The notes under the pieces are model-generated. The model was not told where the DNA came from, did no database searches, and worked only from the letters and a program-made list of their open reading frames with translations. A DNA stretch of 11,268 bases, taken from NCBI GenBank assembly GCA_045635085.1, contig JAZRBM010000019.1, positions 1 through 11,268 of the forward strand, in the 5' to 3' direction. Position 1 is the first letter of the stretch. Each line of letters starts with the position of its first letter. This DNA is from Congzhengia sp045635085 (lineage in GTDB: Bacteria > Bacillota > Clostridia > UBA1381 > UBA9506). The position numbers and the translations under genes were made by a program. Positions 5,115-11,220 of this stretch are shown piece after piece.

Positions 5115-6296
5115 TTATTTTTTCCCGTTCATATTATCTAACGCCGTTTGTAAATCGTCGTTAGTCATTTCGTTAACGTCAACGTTATTAAAAAAATCAG
5201 CGTCGGCCGTTTCAATTTCTTTTATAAGGCGCTGGCGCTTTTCGTCGTCGCTTTCAGCTGGTGGCTCGGTGTCAGGTTTCACGGTGTCAGCTGGTGGCAC
5301 TTTATCGGCGTCGGCCTTGTCAGCTGGTGGCGCTGGTGGCTCGGTGTCAGGTTTCACGGTGTCAGCTGGTGGCACTGTAGCGCCGTCGGTTTTTTCGTCA
5401 GGTGTTACGGTGTTTTGTTCGGCCGTTGCTTTTTCGACGGTTTCTTTTTGCATTTTCCAAACGCTAGACAAATCGACGGTTATATTAAGGCCGTATTTTT
5501 TATTGATTTCGTTAATAGCGTTTCGGCGTTGTTCTAACATATCGTCGGCAAGTGGAATTAGAATAGATGTATTTAATTCAACCTCGCCAGCGGTCAGGCG
5601 TTCACGTTTCATATTATAATTAGCGTCTAGGCCGATTTCATTAAATGCGGTCGCTTTCAAATACTGATTTAATTCTATAAAATCTTTTATATAGCTGGTG
5701 TTTGTTACAACGTTATGCACTTTAACACCGTCTAAAAATGTATTTTCAGCGATACACGAAAAATCACCGTCAATTAACTTTTTAATAAAGATGTCGGCGT
5801 TTTCTTTTGTCTTATTGTCACCAGCGCTAATTAAATATTGTGTACGCAAATTGTTAGTTAACATATTTATTGATATTTCACAATCATTACACAAAACGGC
5901 GTATTTTGACAAAAGCGGTATTAAACCTCGTGATTTACAATCATTTCGCATTAAAACACAATCGTTATTTTCTGTATTGATTGTGTATTCTTTTGTTAAT
6001 TTTAAATATGGATTGCTAACGATGTATTTTGTAGGCTCGTAATATTCGTTTAACTCACCACCAGCGCCACCGATTAAAATAACAAACTTGTCGTTATGTT
6101 TTGTAAAAATACAATCGCCGTTTTCTGTTAAATACTTTTCAAGTATTCGTTTCGGCACGGTGTCAGGTAAACCCGTGTAAACAAACATTTGATTACATTT
6201 AGTTAACATATCGTCAATGTAGTTATTTAGAAACAAATCTTTAGAATAAAGATTTTGTCTAGCTAATTGGTAATTGATGTCTTTTCTTTTAGACAT
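5115..6296 (-). CDS. Portal (head-tail connector), phi29 gp10-like, with repeated Pro-rich tail
   Basis: This 393-aa protein contains FNEIGLDANYNMKRERL at 218-234, a signature I recognise from phi29 gp10-type portals, followed by the helical VELN...EQRRNAINEINKKYGLNI (238-272) that closes the connector core. The portal sits as a dodecamer at one head vertex and is the channel for DNA packaging and ejection, working with the ATPase encoded just upstream. Core length (about 285 aa) is close to phi29 gp10 (309 aa). Residues 285-352 are an added acidic Pro/Ala/Thr-rich linker holding two exact copies of VPPADTVKPDTEPPA (308-322 and 333-347). A charged helical end (353-393) follows. SD GGGGGT precedes ATG by six bases, and the gene has its own promoter at 6355-6383. 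Confidence 0.8.
   Translation of the reverse strand: MSKRKDINYQLARQNLYSKDLFLNNYIDDMLTKCNQMFVYTGLPDTVPKRILEKYLTENGDCIFTKHNDKFVILIGGAGGELNEYYEPTKYIVSNPYLKLTKEYTINTENNDCVLMRNDCKSRGLIPLLSKYAVLCNDCEISINMLTNNLRTQYLISAGDNKTKENADIFIKKLIDGDFSCIAENTFLDGVKVHNVVTNTSYIKDFIELNQYLKATAFNEIGLDANYNMKRERLTAGEVELNTSILIPLADDMLEQRRNAINEINKKYGLNITVDLSSVWKMQKETVEKATAEQNTVTPDEKTDGATVPPADTVKPDTEPPAPPADKADADKVPPADTVKPDTEPPAESDDEKRQRLIKEIETADADFFNNVDVNEMTNDDLQTALDNMNGKK
5257..5376 (-). repeat. 45-bp exact direct repeat in the portal gene
   Basis: Bases 5257-5301 and 5332-5376 are identical, with a period of 75 bp (25 codons). They encode the duplicated VPPADTVKPDTEPPA segment of the portal C-terminal linker. The perfect DNA identity implies a recent duplication, and slippage could vary copy number. 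Confidence 0.9.
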
Positions 6297-6299
6297 ATT

Positions 6300-6366
6300 A
6301 AAACCCCCATTAAATAAAAATAGTCAGGGTGACAATATTTGACACCCTAACTAAAATATAAAGCTA
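6300..6366 (-). repeat. Promoter-hairpin-SD cassette, copy 1
   Basis: This is the partner of 4433-4503. It spans from the ribosome binding site of the portal gene back through the hairpin to the -10 and part of the spacer of the promoter. The loop here is ATA on the minus strand (CGT-type in the other copy). Confidence 0.85.
6313..6351 (-). terminator. Hairpin with U-tract between packaging ATPase and portal genes
   Basis: On the minus strand a 13-position stem (6351-6339 with 6335-6323, one G-U pair, one T-T mismatch) with a three-base loop is followed by TATTTTTATTT. It could terminate the replication/packaging transcript. It also lies at the expected start of the downstream promoter, and its 19-bp core 6328-6346 matches the presumed operator. 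Confidence 0.6.
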
Positions 6367-6383
6367 TAATGTAAAATTGTCTA
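6355..6383 (-). promoter_or_regulatory. Sigma-A-type promoter for the portal-collar operon
   Basis: On the minus strand TAGACA (6383-6378) and TATATT (6360-6355) are 17 bp apart. The -35 shares the stop codon (TAG) of the packaging ATPase gene. The spacer ends in TAGCTT, as in the sister promoter at 4492-4520. Confidence 0.7.
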
Positions 6384-7469
6384 GTTTTTCATAGACGCTA
6401 ATAAATAATTGTGTACAATTTCGCCGATTTCGTTATTTAGATAAAATACACGATTGCACGAAAAAAACGATTTTATTTTTTTGTCGATTTTGTCTATAGG
6501 ATTTAAAAACGTTTTTCGTGTTAGCATATTCGGCGAGTAGTCCATAGTATAAAGTAAATCACCGTTTTTTATTTCGGTCGTTTTTGGTCGGATAAATAAA
6601 AAGATGTCGTCGTTTTGGCTTACGACATCAGCGCCGACGGTTTTTTTATTAAACTGAATATAAAACGAAAATATTATATTATTCGGTTTAATTTTATAAC
6701 CAGCTGGTAAATGTGGATATATAGCTAATTCCCAGCTACCCCGTGTTATCATATTTAATCGGGGGTTATCAAAAGCAAAATATTTATTTGACTTTTTAAC
6801 GCCTTTAGTTTCGCTACAATATTCGACGGCAATTTTAAGGCCGTCAGCGCCAAAAGAATAAACATCTATTGCGCCTTGTTCCATTGTTTCAATGTTTGTT
6901 AAACCCATTTCGGAAAAATACGGACAATATTTATTTACGGTGTTACCTAACATAAATATTTTTATATTTTCACGGTCACGGATAATAGTAGATAGTACAT
7001 TCATAAAAATAACAAACTCGTCAGGTAAATAATACCGACGTGTTAAAAACTCATCAAAACAAATATTGTAAACATTCGGATATGATGTACTTTTATCGTG
7101 TTCGATGTCGGACAAACTAAAAGCATAACAAAAAGCGTTTTTGTCGGCTTTCATTTTCTTTAACTCGGTGTCGTAGTGCGCTAAATGCCAGCCACCACGA
7201 GAAAATATAATTGTTTCATATTCGCCGTTAGTCAGCTTGTTAATAATACCACTTTCAGCGACGGCGCTAAAAACATTTTCGGCACGTTTTCCCGTGATGT
7301 CGTCACGCCAGCGCCTTATATATGCGCCCTCTTTTTTATTTTCGATATAGTCTTTTAGGATATATTCCAGCGTTGCGAACGTTTTACCGTTTGAACGTTC
7401 GCCGATTATAATATTATAGTCGGCGTTTTCGGCTAATATCTTTTTCAAACTATAATATTTTGTTTTCAT
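6381..7469 (-). CDS. DNA packaging ATPase (phi29 gp16-like)
   Basis: This 362-aa protein has a Walker A motif GERSNGKT at 23-30 (Lys29 binds phosphate) close to the N-terminus. A Walker B, VYNICFDEF, lies at 133-141 with Asp139 and Glu140 as metal ligand and catalytic base. IIRDRENIKIFMLGNT (162-177) supplies Arg164/Arg166, candidates for the trans-acting arginine finger, and an 'LGN' coupling motif. The order and spacing fit the FtsK/HerA-like gp16 family, which pumps DNA through the portal into the prohead (phi29 gp16 is 332 aa). The C-terminal third (about 210-362) would be the nuclease-like/vestigial domain; I see no clear catalytic set in it. Its SD GGGGGT overlaps the polymerase stop codon (TAGGGGGT). 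It ends in TAG, inside the -35 of the next promoter. Confidence 0.85.
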   Translation of the reverse strand: MKTKYYSLKKILAENADYNIIIGERSNGKTFATLEYILKDYIENKKEGAYIRRWRDDITGKRAENVFSAVAESGIINKLTNGEYETIIFSRGGWHLAHYDTELKKMKADKNAFCYAFSLSDIEHDKSTSYPNVYNICFDEFLTRRYYLPDEFVIFMNVLSTIIRDRENIKIFMLGNTVNKYCPYFSEMGLTNIETMEQGAIDVYSFGADGLKIAVEYCSETKGVKKSNKYFAFDNPRLNMITRGSWELAIYPHLPAGYKIKPNNIIFSFYIQFNKKTVGADVVSQNDDIFLFIRPKTTEIKNGDLLYTMDYSPNMLTRKTFLNPIDKIDKKIKSFFSCNRVFYLNNEIGEIVHNYLLASMKN

Positions 7470-7480
7470 AAGAAAACCCC

Positions 7481-9571
7481 CTATTTAAATAATTTTTGTA
7501 CCCCTCTAAAATAGTCAATATACATACTTGTTAAACTTAAAATATAATCGGTTTTTTCAAGATGTATATAACTATATTCTTTATAGCTGGCGTTATTGCC
7601 TAGATAGTCAGTTAATACGCCCTCTATTGTACTATCAATATAAGTATGTGTCATTTTTCCCGTATTGTCACGGCTTACATACATACCACAATTAAAAAAA
7701 GTAAACGGGTCATGTTGTGACGCTATATAGTTTTTACCAGCTTTTTTACTTAAACCGCAAACCGTTATAGCTAACTCGCCGTTATCTTTTTCGTTAATGT
7801 AACGTTTAGCGCCCAGCGTTTTAAACTTGTTATAATGGCCGTCAAAATCCCAAACGCCTAGCGGTTTTTCTACCCCCTTTATAGTTTTCGGCCGTATATA
7901 ATCCAGCGGTATAGAATAATGATTTAAACATTTTTCTAACTTGCCGATTATCCATTTATTATATTTTTCAAAATAGCTTTTATGTTTGTCAGCGTTCAGG
8001 ATTTTAACGCTATCGGTGTCGCTATAAATATAGTCGGCTTTACATTCACGGATAGCGGTATATAAATTATTACGGGCGTAGGCCGTACACCATACCCCCC
8101 ATTGATAAAATAAAAATCGGTTTTTATCGGTGTTATAAATGTTTAATTCGTCGGTTAATTTATTCGGTTGTGTTTTCCAGCCGTCAGCGTCAAACGTTAC
8201 ACAATCGTGAACTATCGACGTTACACACATTCCATAGATACTATTTAATAATTCTTTACTATGTAAATACTCGGTTTCTTTACCGTCTACGCCCTTTAAT
8301 TCGGTTTTATCTTTATAAAGTTTTAGGATTGTTTCTATAATTTCTTTAGGTAAATAACCACGTTCATAGATGTAACAAATACCGATTTCGATTTTATCCC
8401 AGCTATAAAAATCTTTAATATTTAAAAAATCTAGGTCGGTCAGGGTGATAGATAAAGTGTCAGCACTAACGACACGGCCGTTATTTATCAACGGGTTTTT
8501 AATGTTACGACATTTTGAGTAACTAATAATATTGTCATATAGAAAAGTCGATTTAATGTTAGTAAATCTAACATCTACTAAAACGGCGTAATTATTTATT
8601 AGCTTTTCCAGCGTTTCAACGTTTTTAACCTTTACGGGTTTACCTTTAGACATCGGGAAACGTTCAGCAATTAAAACCGTAGGATAACTAGACGTAAAAT
8701 CAAAAGACGTAACGTCTTTACATTCTAACTCGGTATACATAGCGTTACAATGAGTAAAACCGCCAGCAAAAGCATTTTTTAATAATATATATTCGGTTTC
8801 GTCGATTGTAAGTTTTTGTATCATAAACTTGTATTTTTCATTTTTGAAACATTCACCACGTACAAAACGGCGTACTTTTCCCGTTTGTGTTAACGGTATT
8901 TTTTCAATGTCGCCGTATTCGTTAATCATTTCGTCAATGTAGGCCGTTACAATTAAAACATCGTTAAAACAATATTCTAACTCTTGCTCGGTCAGGGGTG
9001 TAGCGCTATTTCGTAATAACGTATAATCTAGGTCGCCGACAAGTTTTTTAATTTTGTGATACTGTAAATTATTCGCCAGCACGGCCAAACTATAACCACT
9101 TAAACGGTAGCTACATTTAAAAATAAAATGATTTTCGGCCGTTGCTTTAATCGGTTTTCGTTCACTATCGGCGAAAATATCCAGCCATTTAAAGCGCTTA
9201 CAAATAAATTGAAATTCATAACTTAAATTGTGAACGTAAACCACAATAAAATATTTTTCAAGATTTAAATAATTATAAAGCTGGCGACAAAAATAAATAA
9301 AATCTATCCACGTACGGCCATAAATTACATTATTTTCAATAGCAAATTGCCATATATACATAATAGCTTTTTTATTTGCCTTTATGGGTTTTTCTAATTG
9401 CTCGTATTGTTCATTAGTATAAACGACGCCGTTTTTATCCTCATAAAAAGACGTCGTTTCAATATCAAACGACATAGGAATATTATAAAAATAGCTACCG
9501 TGAGATTTTATTATTTTTGTCGTGTCGATTGTAGCTAAAAACTCGCTACATTGATTTAGAGTATAAATCAT
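7481..9571 (-). CDS. Protein-primed family B DNA polymerase
   Basis: This 696-aa protein replicates the genome by strand displacement from terminal-protein primers. Exonuclease motifs: Exo I FDIETT (D36, E38), Exo II HNLSYEF (N115, with E119 where phi29 has Asp66), Exo III Y200-x3-D204. The FAGGFTH motif (268-274) corresponds to YxGG, which links the two domains and contacts terminal protein. Polymerase motifs: A DFTSSYP (291-297), B KELLNSIYG (439-447), C YSDTDS (516-521; D518, D520), and KxY as KRY (590-592). The interval between A and B is long enough for the TPR1 and TPR2 insertions that define protein-primed enzymes. It is about 120 residues longer than phi29 polymerase. The ribosome binding site is poor (GGGA ten bases before ATG), unlike its neighbours, which suggests low expression. 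Confidence 0.95.
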   Translation of the reverse strand: MIYTLNQCSEFLATIDTTKIIKSHGSYFYNIPMSFDIETTSFYEDKNGVVYTNEQYEQLEKPIKANKKAIMYIWQFAIENNVIYGRTWIDFIYFCRQLYNYLNLEKYFIVVYVHNLSYEFQFICKRFKWLDIFADSERKPIKATAENHFIFKCSYRLSGYSLAVLANNLQYHKIKKLVGDLDYTLLRNSATPLTEQELEYCFNDVLIVTAYIDEMINEYGDIEKIPLTQTGKVRRFVRGECFKNEKYKFMIQKLTIDETEYILLKNAFAGGFTHCNAMYTELECKDVTSFDFTSSYPTVLIAERFPMSKGKPVKVKNVETLEKLINNYAVLVDVRFTNIKSTFLYDNIISYSKCRNIKNPLINNGRVVSADTLSITLTDLDFLNIKDFYSWDKIEIGICYIYERGYLPKEIIETILKLYKDKTELKGVDGKETEYLHSKELLNSIYGMCVTSIVHDCVTFDADGWKTQPNKLTDELNIYNTDKNRFLFYQWGVWCTAYARNNLYTAIRECKADYIYSDTDSVKILNADKHKSYFEKYNKWIIGKLEKCLNHYSIPLDYIRPKTIKGVEKPLGVWDFDGHYNKFKTLGAKRYINEKDNGELAITVCGLSKKAGKNYIASQHDPFTFFNCGMYVSRDNTGKMTHTYIDSTIEGVLTDYLGNNASYKEYSYIHLEKTDYILSLTSMYIDYFRGVQKLFK

Positions 9572-9598
9572 TTTATTTCATTCCCATTTATTTAATTT

Positions 9599-10225
9599 TT
9601 AATCGTCGTTAATAAATCTATCTAGTAAAGTGTCAGCGCCACCGCTACGGCTAGACAACATATCTAACAAGGCGTTTTCTAATTGCTCGGCGTAATTTTC
9701 GGCGTTAGCGTCAATTAGATTTTCGGCCGTTTCGACATCGGCTTTAAAATCGTCGAGTATGTCACCATAAGAAAAAATATTAACGTTGCCGTATTCGTCT
9801 ATTGTCGGGTCGGTCGCAATATCGACGATTTTATTAGCACTTTCAAACGGTATGTTTAATCTAGTCGCTTGATAGTTAATATATTGTCGTGCGCCCGTTG
9901 CGCTAGATGTCGGATTTTGTAGAAAAGATAAAGCACGGCCACACTCGTATCGTATTTGTTCCCAATCTATTTTATTAGTCGGGTCAAGTCCAGCTATACT
10001 AAAATACGTGTAGTCACGTGCGCCACGTTCAGCGATAACGGCTTTAACCGCTGGCGACGCATAACCTTTAGAAGTAACGTTTTGTATACGTCTATTTGCA
10101 CGTTGTAAGATTTTATTAACTTGACTTTTCAGGCCAGCGCTACCGATTTCGTATTTTAATACGTCTAAATCGTGTATCGTTTGAGTAGTGCCGTTAATAA
10201 CTCGGTCAGTAAAAATACTTGCCAT
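9599..10225 (-). CDS. Probable terminal protein (primer for replication)
   Basis: This 208-aa protein is encoded 27 bp upstream of the polymerase, the same arrangement as gene 3-gene 2 in phi29. The sequence has a basic, helical region (LKSQVNKILQRANRRIQNV, 32-50) suited to DNA binding, a Tyr/Ser/Thr-containing middle (YASPAV 55-60, DYTYFSIAGL 71-80), and a strongly acidic C-terminal third (143-208) ending in DRFINDD. Terminal proteins are highly divergent; the length compares with 266 aa in phi29. The priming hydroxyl residue (Ser, Thr or Tyr) cannot be picked by eye. Good SD: GGGGGT five bases before ATG. It lies just beyond a strong terminator, so it is probably made at a lower level than the upstream proteins. 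Confidence 0.65.
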   Translation of the reverse strand: MASIFTDRVINGTTQTIHDLDVLKYEIGSAGLKSQVNKILQRANRRIQNVTSKGYASPAVKAVIAERGARDYTYFSIAGLDPTNKIDWEQIRYECGRALSFLQNPTSSATGARQYINYQATRLNIPFESANKIVDIATDPTIDEYGNVNIFSYGDILDDFKADVETAENLIDANAENYAEQLENALLDMLSSRSGGADTLLDRFINDD

Positions 10226-10240
10226 TTAAAACCCCCTTAA

Positions 10241-10272
10241 ATAAAAATAGCGCATTTTGGGAAAATGCGCTA
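10241..10272 (-). terminator. Intrinsic terminator between SSB-like gene and terminal protein gene
   Basis: On the minus strand a perfect 11-bp stem (10272-10262 with 10258-10248, loop of three) is followed by TTTTTAT. It starts 27 bp after the stop of the 138-aa gene. Since I see no good promoter between it and the terminal protein gene, readthrough probably feeds the replication genes, giving high SSB-like and low polymerase levels. Confidence 0.88.
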
Positions 10273-10298
10273 TATATCGTGTTAGCTATTCGACACTA

Positions 10299-10715
10299 TT
10301 AAAAGATGTCGGCTTGCGTTGCTGGCGCTGGCTCGGTTGCTGGCGCTGGCGCTGGCTCGGTTGTTGGCGCATTTGTAAAGTCAATGTCGTAACAAATCTT
10401 GTTATATTTAGACTTGTACTCACGGATTTTCAACCAGCAAGCGCCCGATTTAATAGCGTTTACGGCGTCTTTATCTTTCAGCATTTCACTAATAGTGTCA
10501 CGCTGGTGAGTAGGCAAGTTTAACAAACAATCGCTACAAATTGCGATAGGTTGCAAACCGTAATTGTCGGATTTTGTAAAGAAAAATCCAAAAACTTGAA
10601 CGGCACGAACACCAGCGCCGTAGAAGTCACCCAGCTTTTTAAATGTAAAACCGTCGGTTTTTACATTCCATTCGATTTTTTCAAAATTGCTTTTATTGTA
10701 TTTAGTAAAGTCCAT
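10299..10715 (-). CDS. Probable single-stranded DNA-binding protein (phi29 p5-like role)
   Basis: This 138-aa protein is read from ATG at 10715, seven bases after GGGGGT. An in-frame ATG at 10757 lacks a ribosome binding site and would run through a hairpin and promoter. Residues 1-115 are beta-rich (VRAVQVFGFFF 36-46, LQPIAIC 54-60, WLKIREYKSKYNKICYDIDF 94-113), compatible with an OB-like fold. They contain four cysteines (60, 63, 93, 108), two of them as CxxC. Residues 116-133 are an Ala/Pro/Thr/Glu linker with a repeated TEPAPA unit. The protein ends ADIF, reminiscent of the acidic-aromatic tip of SSB tails (DIPF). Position before terminal protein and polymerase matches the early SSB gene 5 of phi29. 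Other early DNA-binding roles remain possible. Confidence 0.5.
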   Translation of the reverse strand: MDFTKYNKSNFEKIEWNVKTDGFTFKKLGDFYGAGVRAVQVFGFFFTKSDNYGLQPIAICSDCLLNLPTHQRDTISEMLKDKDAVNAIKSGACWLKIREYKSKYNKICYDIDFTNAPTTEPAPAPATEPAPATQADIF

Positions 10716-10730
10716 TTGCTTTACCCCCTT

Positions 10731-10759
10731 AAAAAATATTATACGGCCTACGGCCATAT
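10731..10759 (-). terminator. Possible terminator overlapping the SSB-like gene promoter
   Basis: The minus strand reads an 8-bp stem (10759-10752 with 10748-10741, one G-U pair) with a GTA loop, then AATATTTTTT. RNA from the 78-aa gene could stop here. The same bases form the spacer and -10 of the promoter, so the palindrome may instead serve as a protein-binding site. Confidence 0.45.
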
Positions 10760-10766
10760 TTTACAA
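10738..10766 (-). promoter_or_regulatory. Promoter for the SSB-like gene
   Basis: On the minus strand TTGTAA (10766-10761) and a perfect TATAAT (10743-10738) are separated by 17 bp. The start would be near 10731, giving a leader of only about 16-20 bases that contains the GGGGGT ribosome binding site. The spacer is an 8+3+8 palindrome (10741-10759), a possible operator. Confidence 0.6.
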
Positions 10767-10773
10767 GATTTAA

Positions 10774-11010
10774 TTAAGCGTTGACAACGCTAAAAATGTA
10801 GTCAATGTTAATTGACATTTCGTCTAGCGTTATAGCGCTAGTGTCTAACTCGCTGGCAAGCGTGAAATTATAATTATTAACTTTTGTCACGTAGTTAATA
10901 ATTGTAGCTTGTCGGTCGGTCAGGTCGGCTAAACTATCCAGCGGTTTAGTTAACTGTAGGTTTAGTTTAGTCGTGCCACGTACATTTTTAAACAAAATGT
11001 AATTATACAT
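10774..11010 (-). CDS. First gene from the right-end promoter, 78-aa protein of unknown function
   Basis: I do not recognise this small acidic-to-neutral protein. It starts with a hydrophobic strand (MYNYILFKNV), has a Leu-rich segment LTKPLDSLADLTDRQATIINYV (20-41) that may be helical, and ends with a hydrophobic strand (IDYIFSVVNA). There is no membrane span, no zinc motif and no clear helix-turn-helix. It is the first gene behind the best promoter in the genome, and phi29 keeps early DNA-binding or regulatory proteins (p6, p4) in the corresponding region, so a role in replication or early control is a reasonable guess only. SD GGGGGT lies six bases before ATG. The last codons contain a perfect 15-bp palindrome (10777-10791). 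Confidence 0.75.
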   Translation of the reverse strand: MYNYILFKNVRGTTKLNLQLTKPLDSLADLTDRQATIINYVTKVNNYNFTLASELDTSAITLDEMSINIDYIFSVVNA

Positions 11011-11044
11011 AACGTTACCCCCGTCATTAAGATTTTATAAATTA

Positions 11045-11073
11045 AATATAATGCAAAAAATATTTTTTGTCAA
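11045..11073 (-). promoter_or_regulatory. Main right-end promoter
   Basis: On the minus strand TTGACA (11073-11068, perfect) and TATATT (11050-11045) are separated by 17 bp. The upstream DNA (11074-11100) is A/T-rich like an UP element. The spacer and -35 edge contain the perfect palindrome CAAAAAATATTTTTTG (11054-11069), which would be curved A-tract DNA. It drives at least the 78-aa gene. Confidence 0.8.
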
Positions 11074-11104
11074 CTTTTATTTTTTGCAAAATAAATATTT
11101 TTGT

Positions 11105-11123
11105 AGTGCCATTATATGACACT
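11105..11123 (-). promoter_or_regulatory. Palindrome over a TATAAT, probable operator with possible second promoter
   Basis: Eight-base arms AGTGCCAT and ATGACACT flank a three-base centre (one mismatch). The minus strand carries TATAAT at 11116-11111 but no good -35 17 bp upstream. The 19-bp architecture matches the hairpin cores at 4465-4483 and 6328-6346 (RGTGTCAW-N3-WTGNCACY). Confidence 0.5.
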
Positions 11124-11128
11124 CTAAA

Positions 11129-11144
11129 ACTAACAATCGTTAGT
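11129..11144. promoter_or_regulatory. Palindrome ACTAACA-AT-CGTTAGT
   Basis: This is the right-end copy, with one mismatch, of the ACTAACG-NN-CGTTAGT motif found twice near the left end. A further half-site GTTAGT lies at 11151-11156. It sits just upstream of the possible second promoter, so it may regulate transcription or take part in terminus function. Confidence 0.5.
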
Positions 11145-11180
11145 TAAAATGTTAGTCAAGCCTAACAAACAACCGCCCAG

Positions 11181-11196
11181 CGTTTCACGTGAAACA
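11181..11196. promoter_or_regulatory. parS-like ParB/Spo0J binding site, right end
   Basis: The 16-mer CGTTTCACGTGAAACA is identical to the left-end site, including four further bases on one side (11177-11180). Its centre is about 80 bp from the right terminus. Being palindromic, it can be bound from either side by host ParB dimers. Confidence 0.75.
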
Positions 11197-11220
11197 TCAG
11201 GCGACACGCCAGCCGACACG

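Noticed and set aside
10716..10757. Extended start for the SSB-like protein giving 152 residues
   Set aside because: The upstream ATG has no Shine-Dalgarno and the extra codons cross a hairpin/promoter, while ATG at 10715 has GGGGGT at the usual distance.
10777..10791. Perfect palindrome AGCGTTGACAACGCT at the end of the 78-aa gene as a terminator
   Set aside because: On the minus strand it is not followed by a T-rich tract; it may simply be part of the coding end.
159..11010. Recoding of TGA as tryptophan or TAG as an amino acid
   Set aside because: No gene is interrupted by in-frame TGA, tryptophans are TGG, and the two TAG stops (polymerase and ATPase) are directly followed by the next gene's SD or sit in a promoter, as expected for true stops.
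11011..11220. A phi29-type packaging RNA in the right or left non-coding end
   Set aside because: I could not find a stable structure with the expected paired domains and interlocking loops; the space is occupied by promoters and short palindromes.
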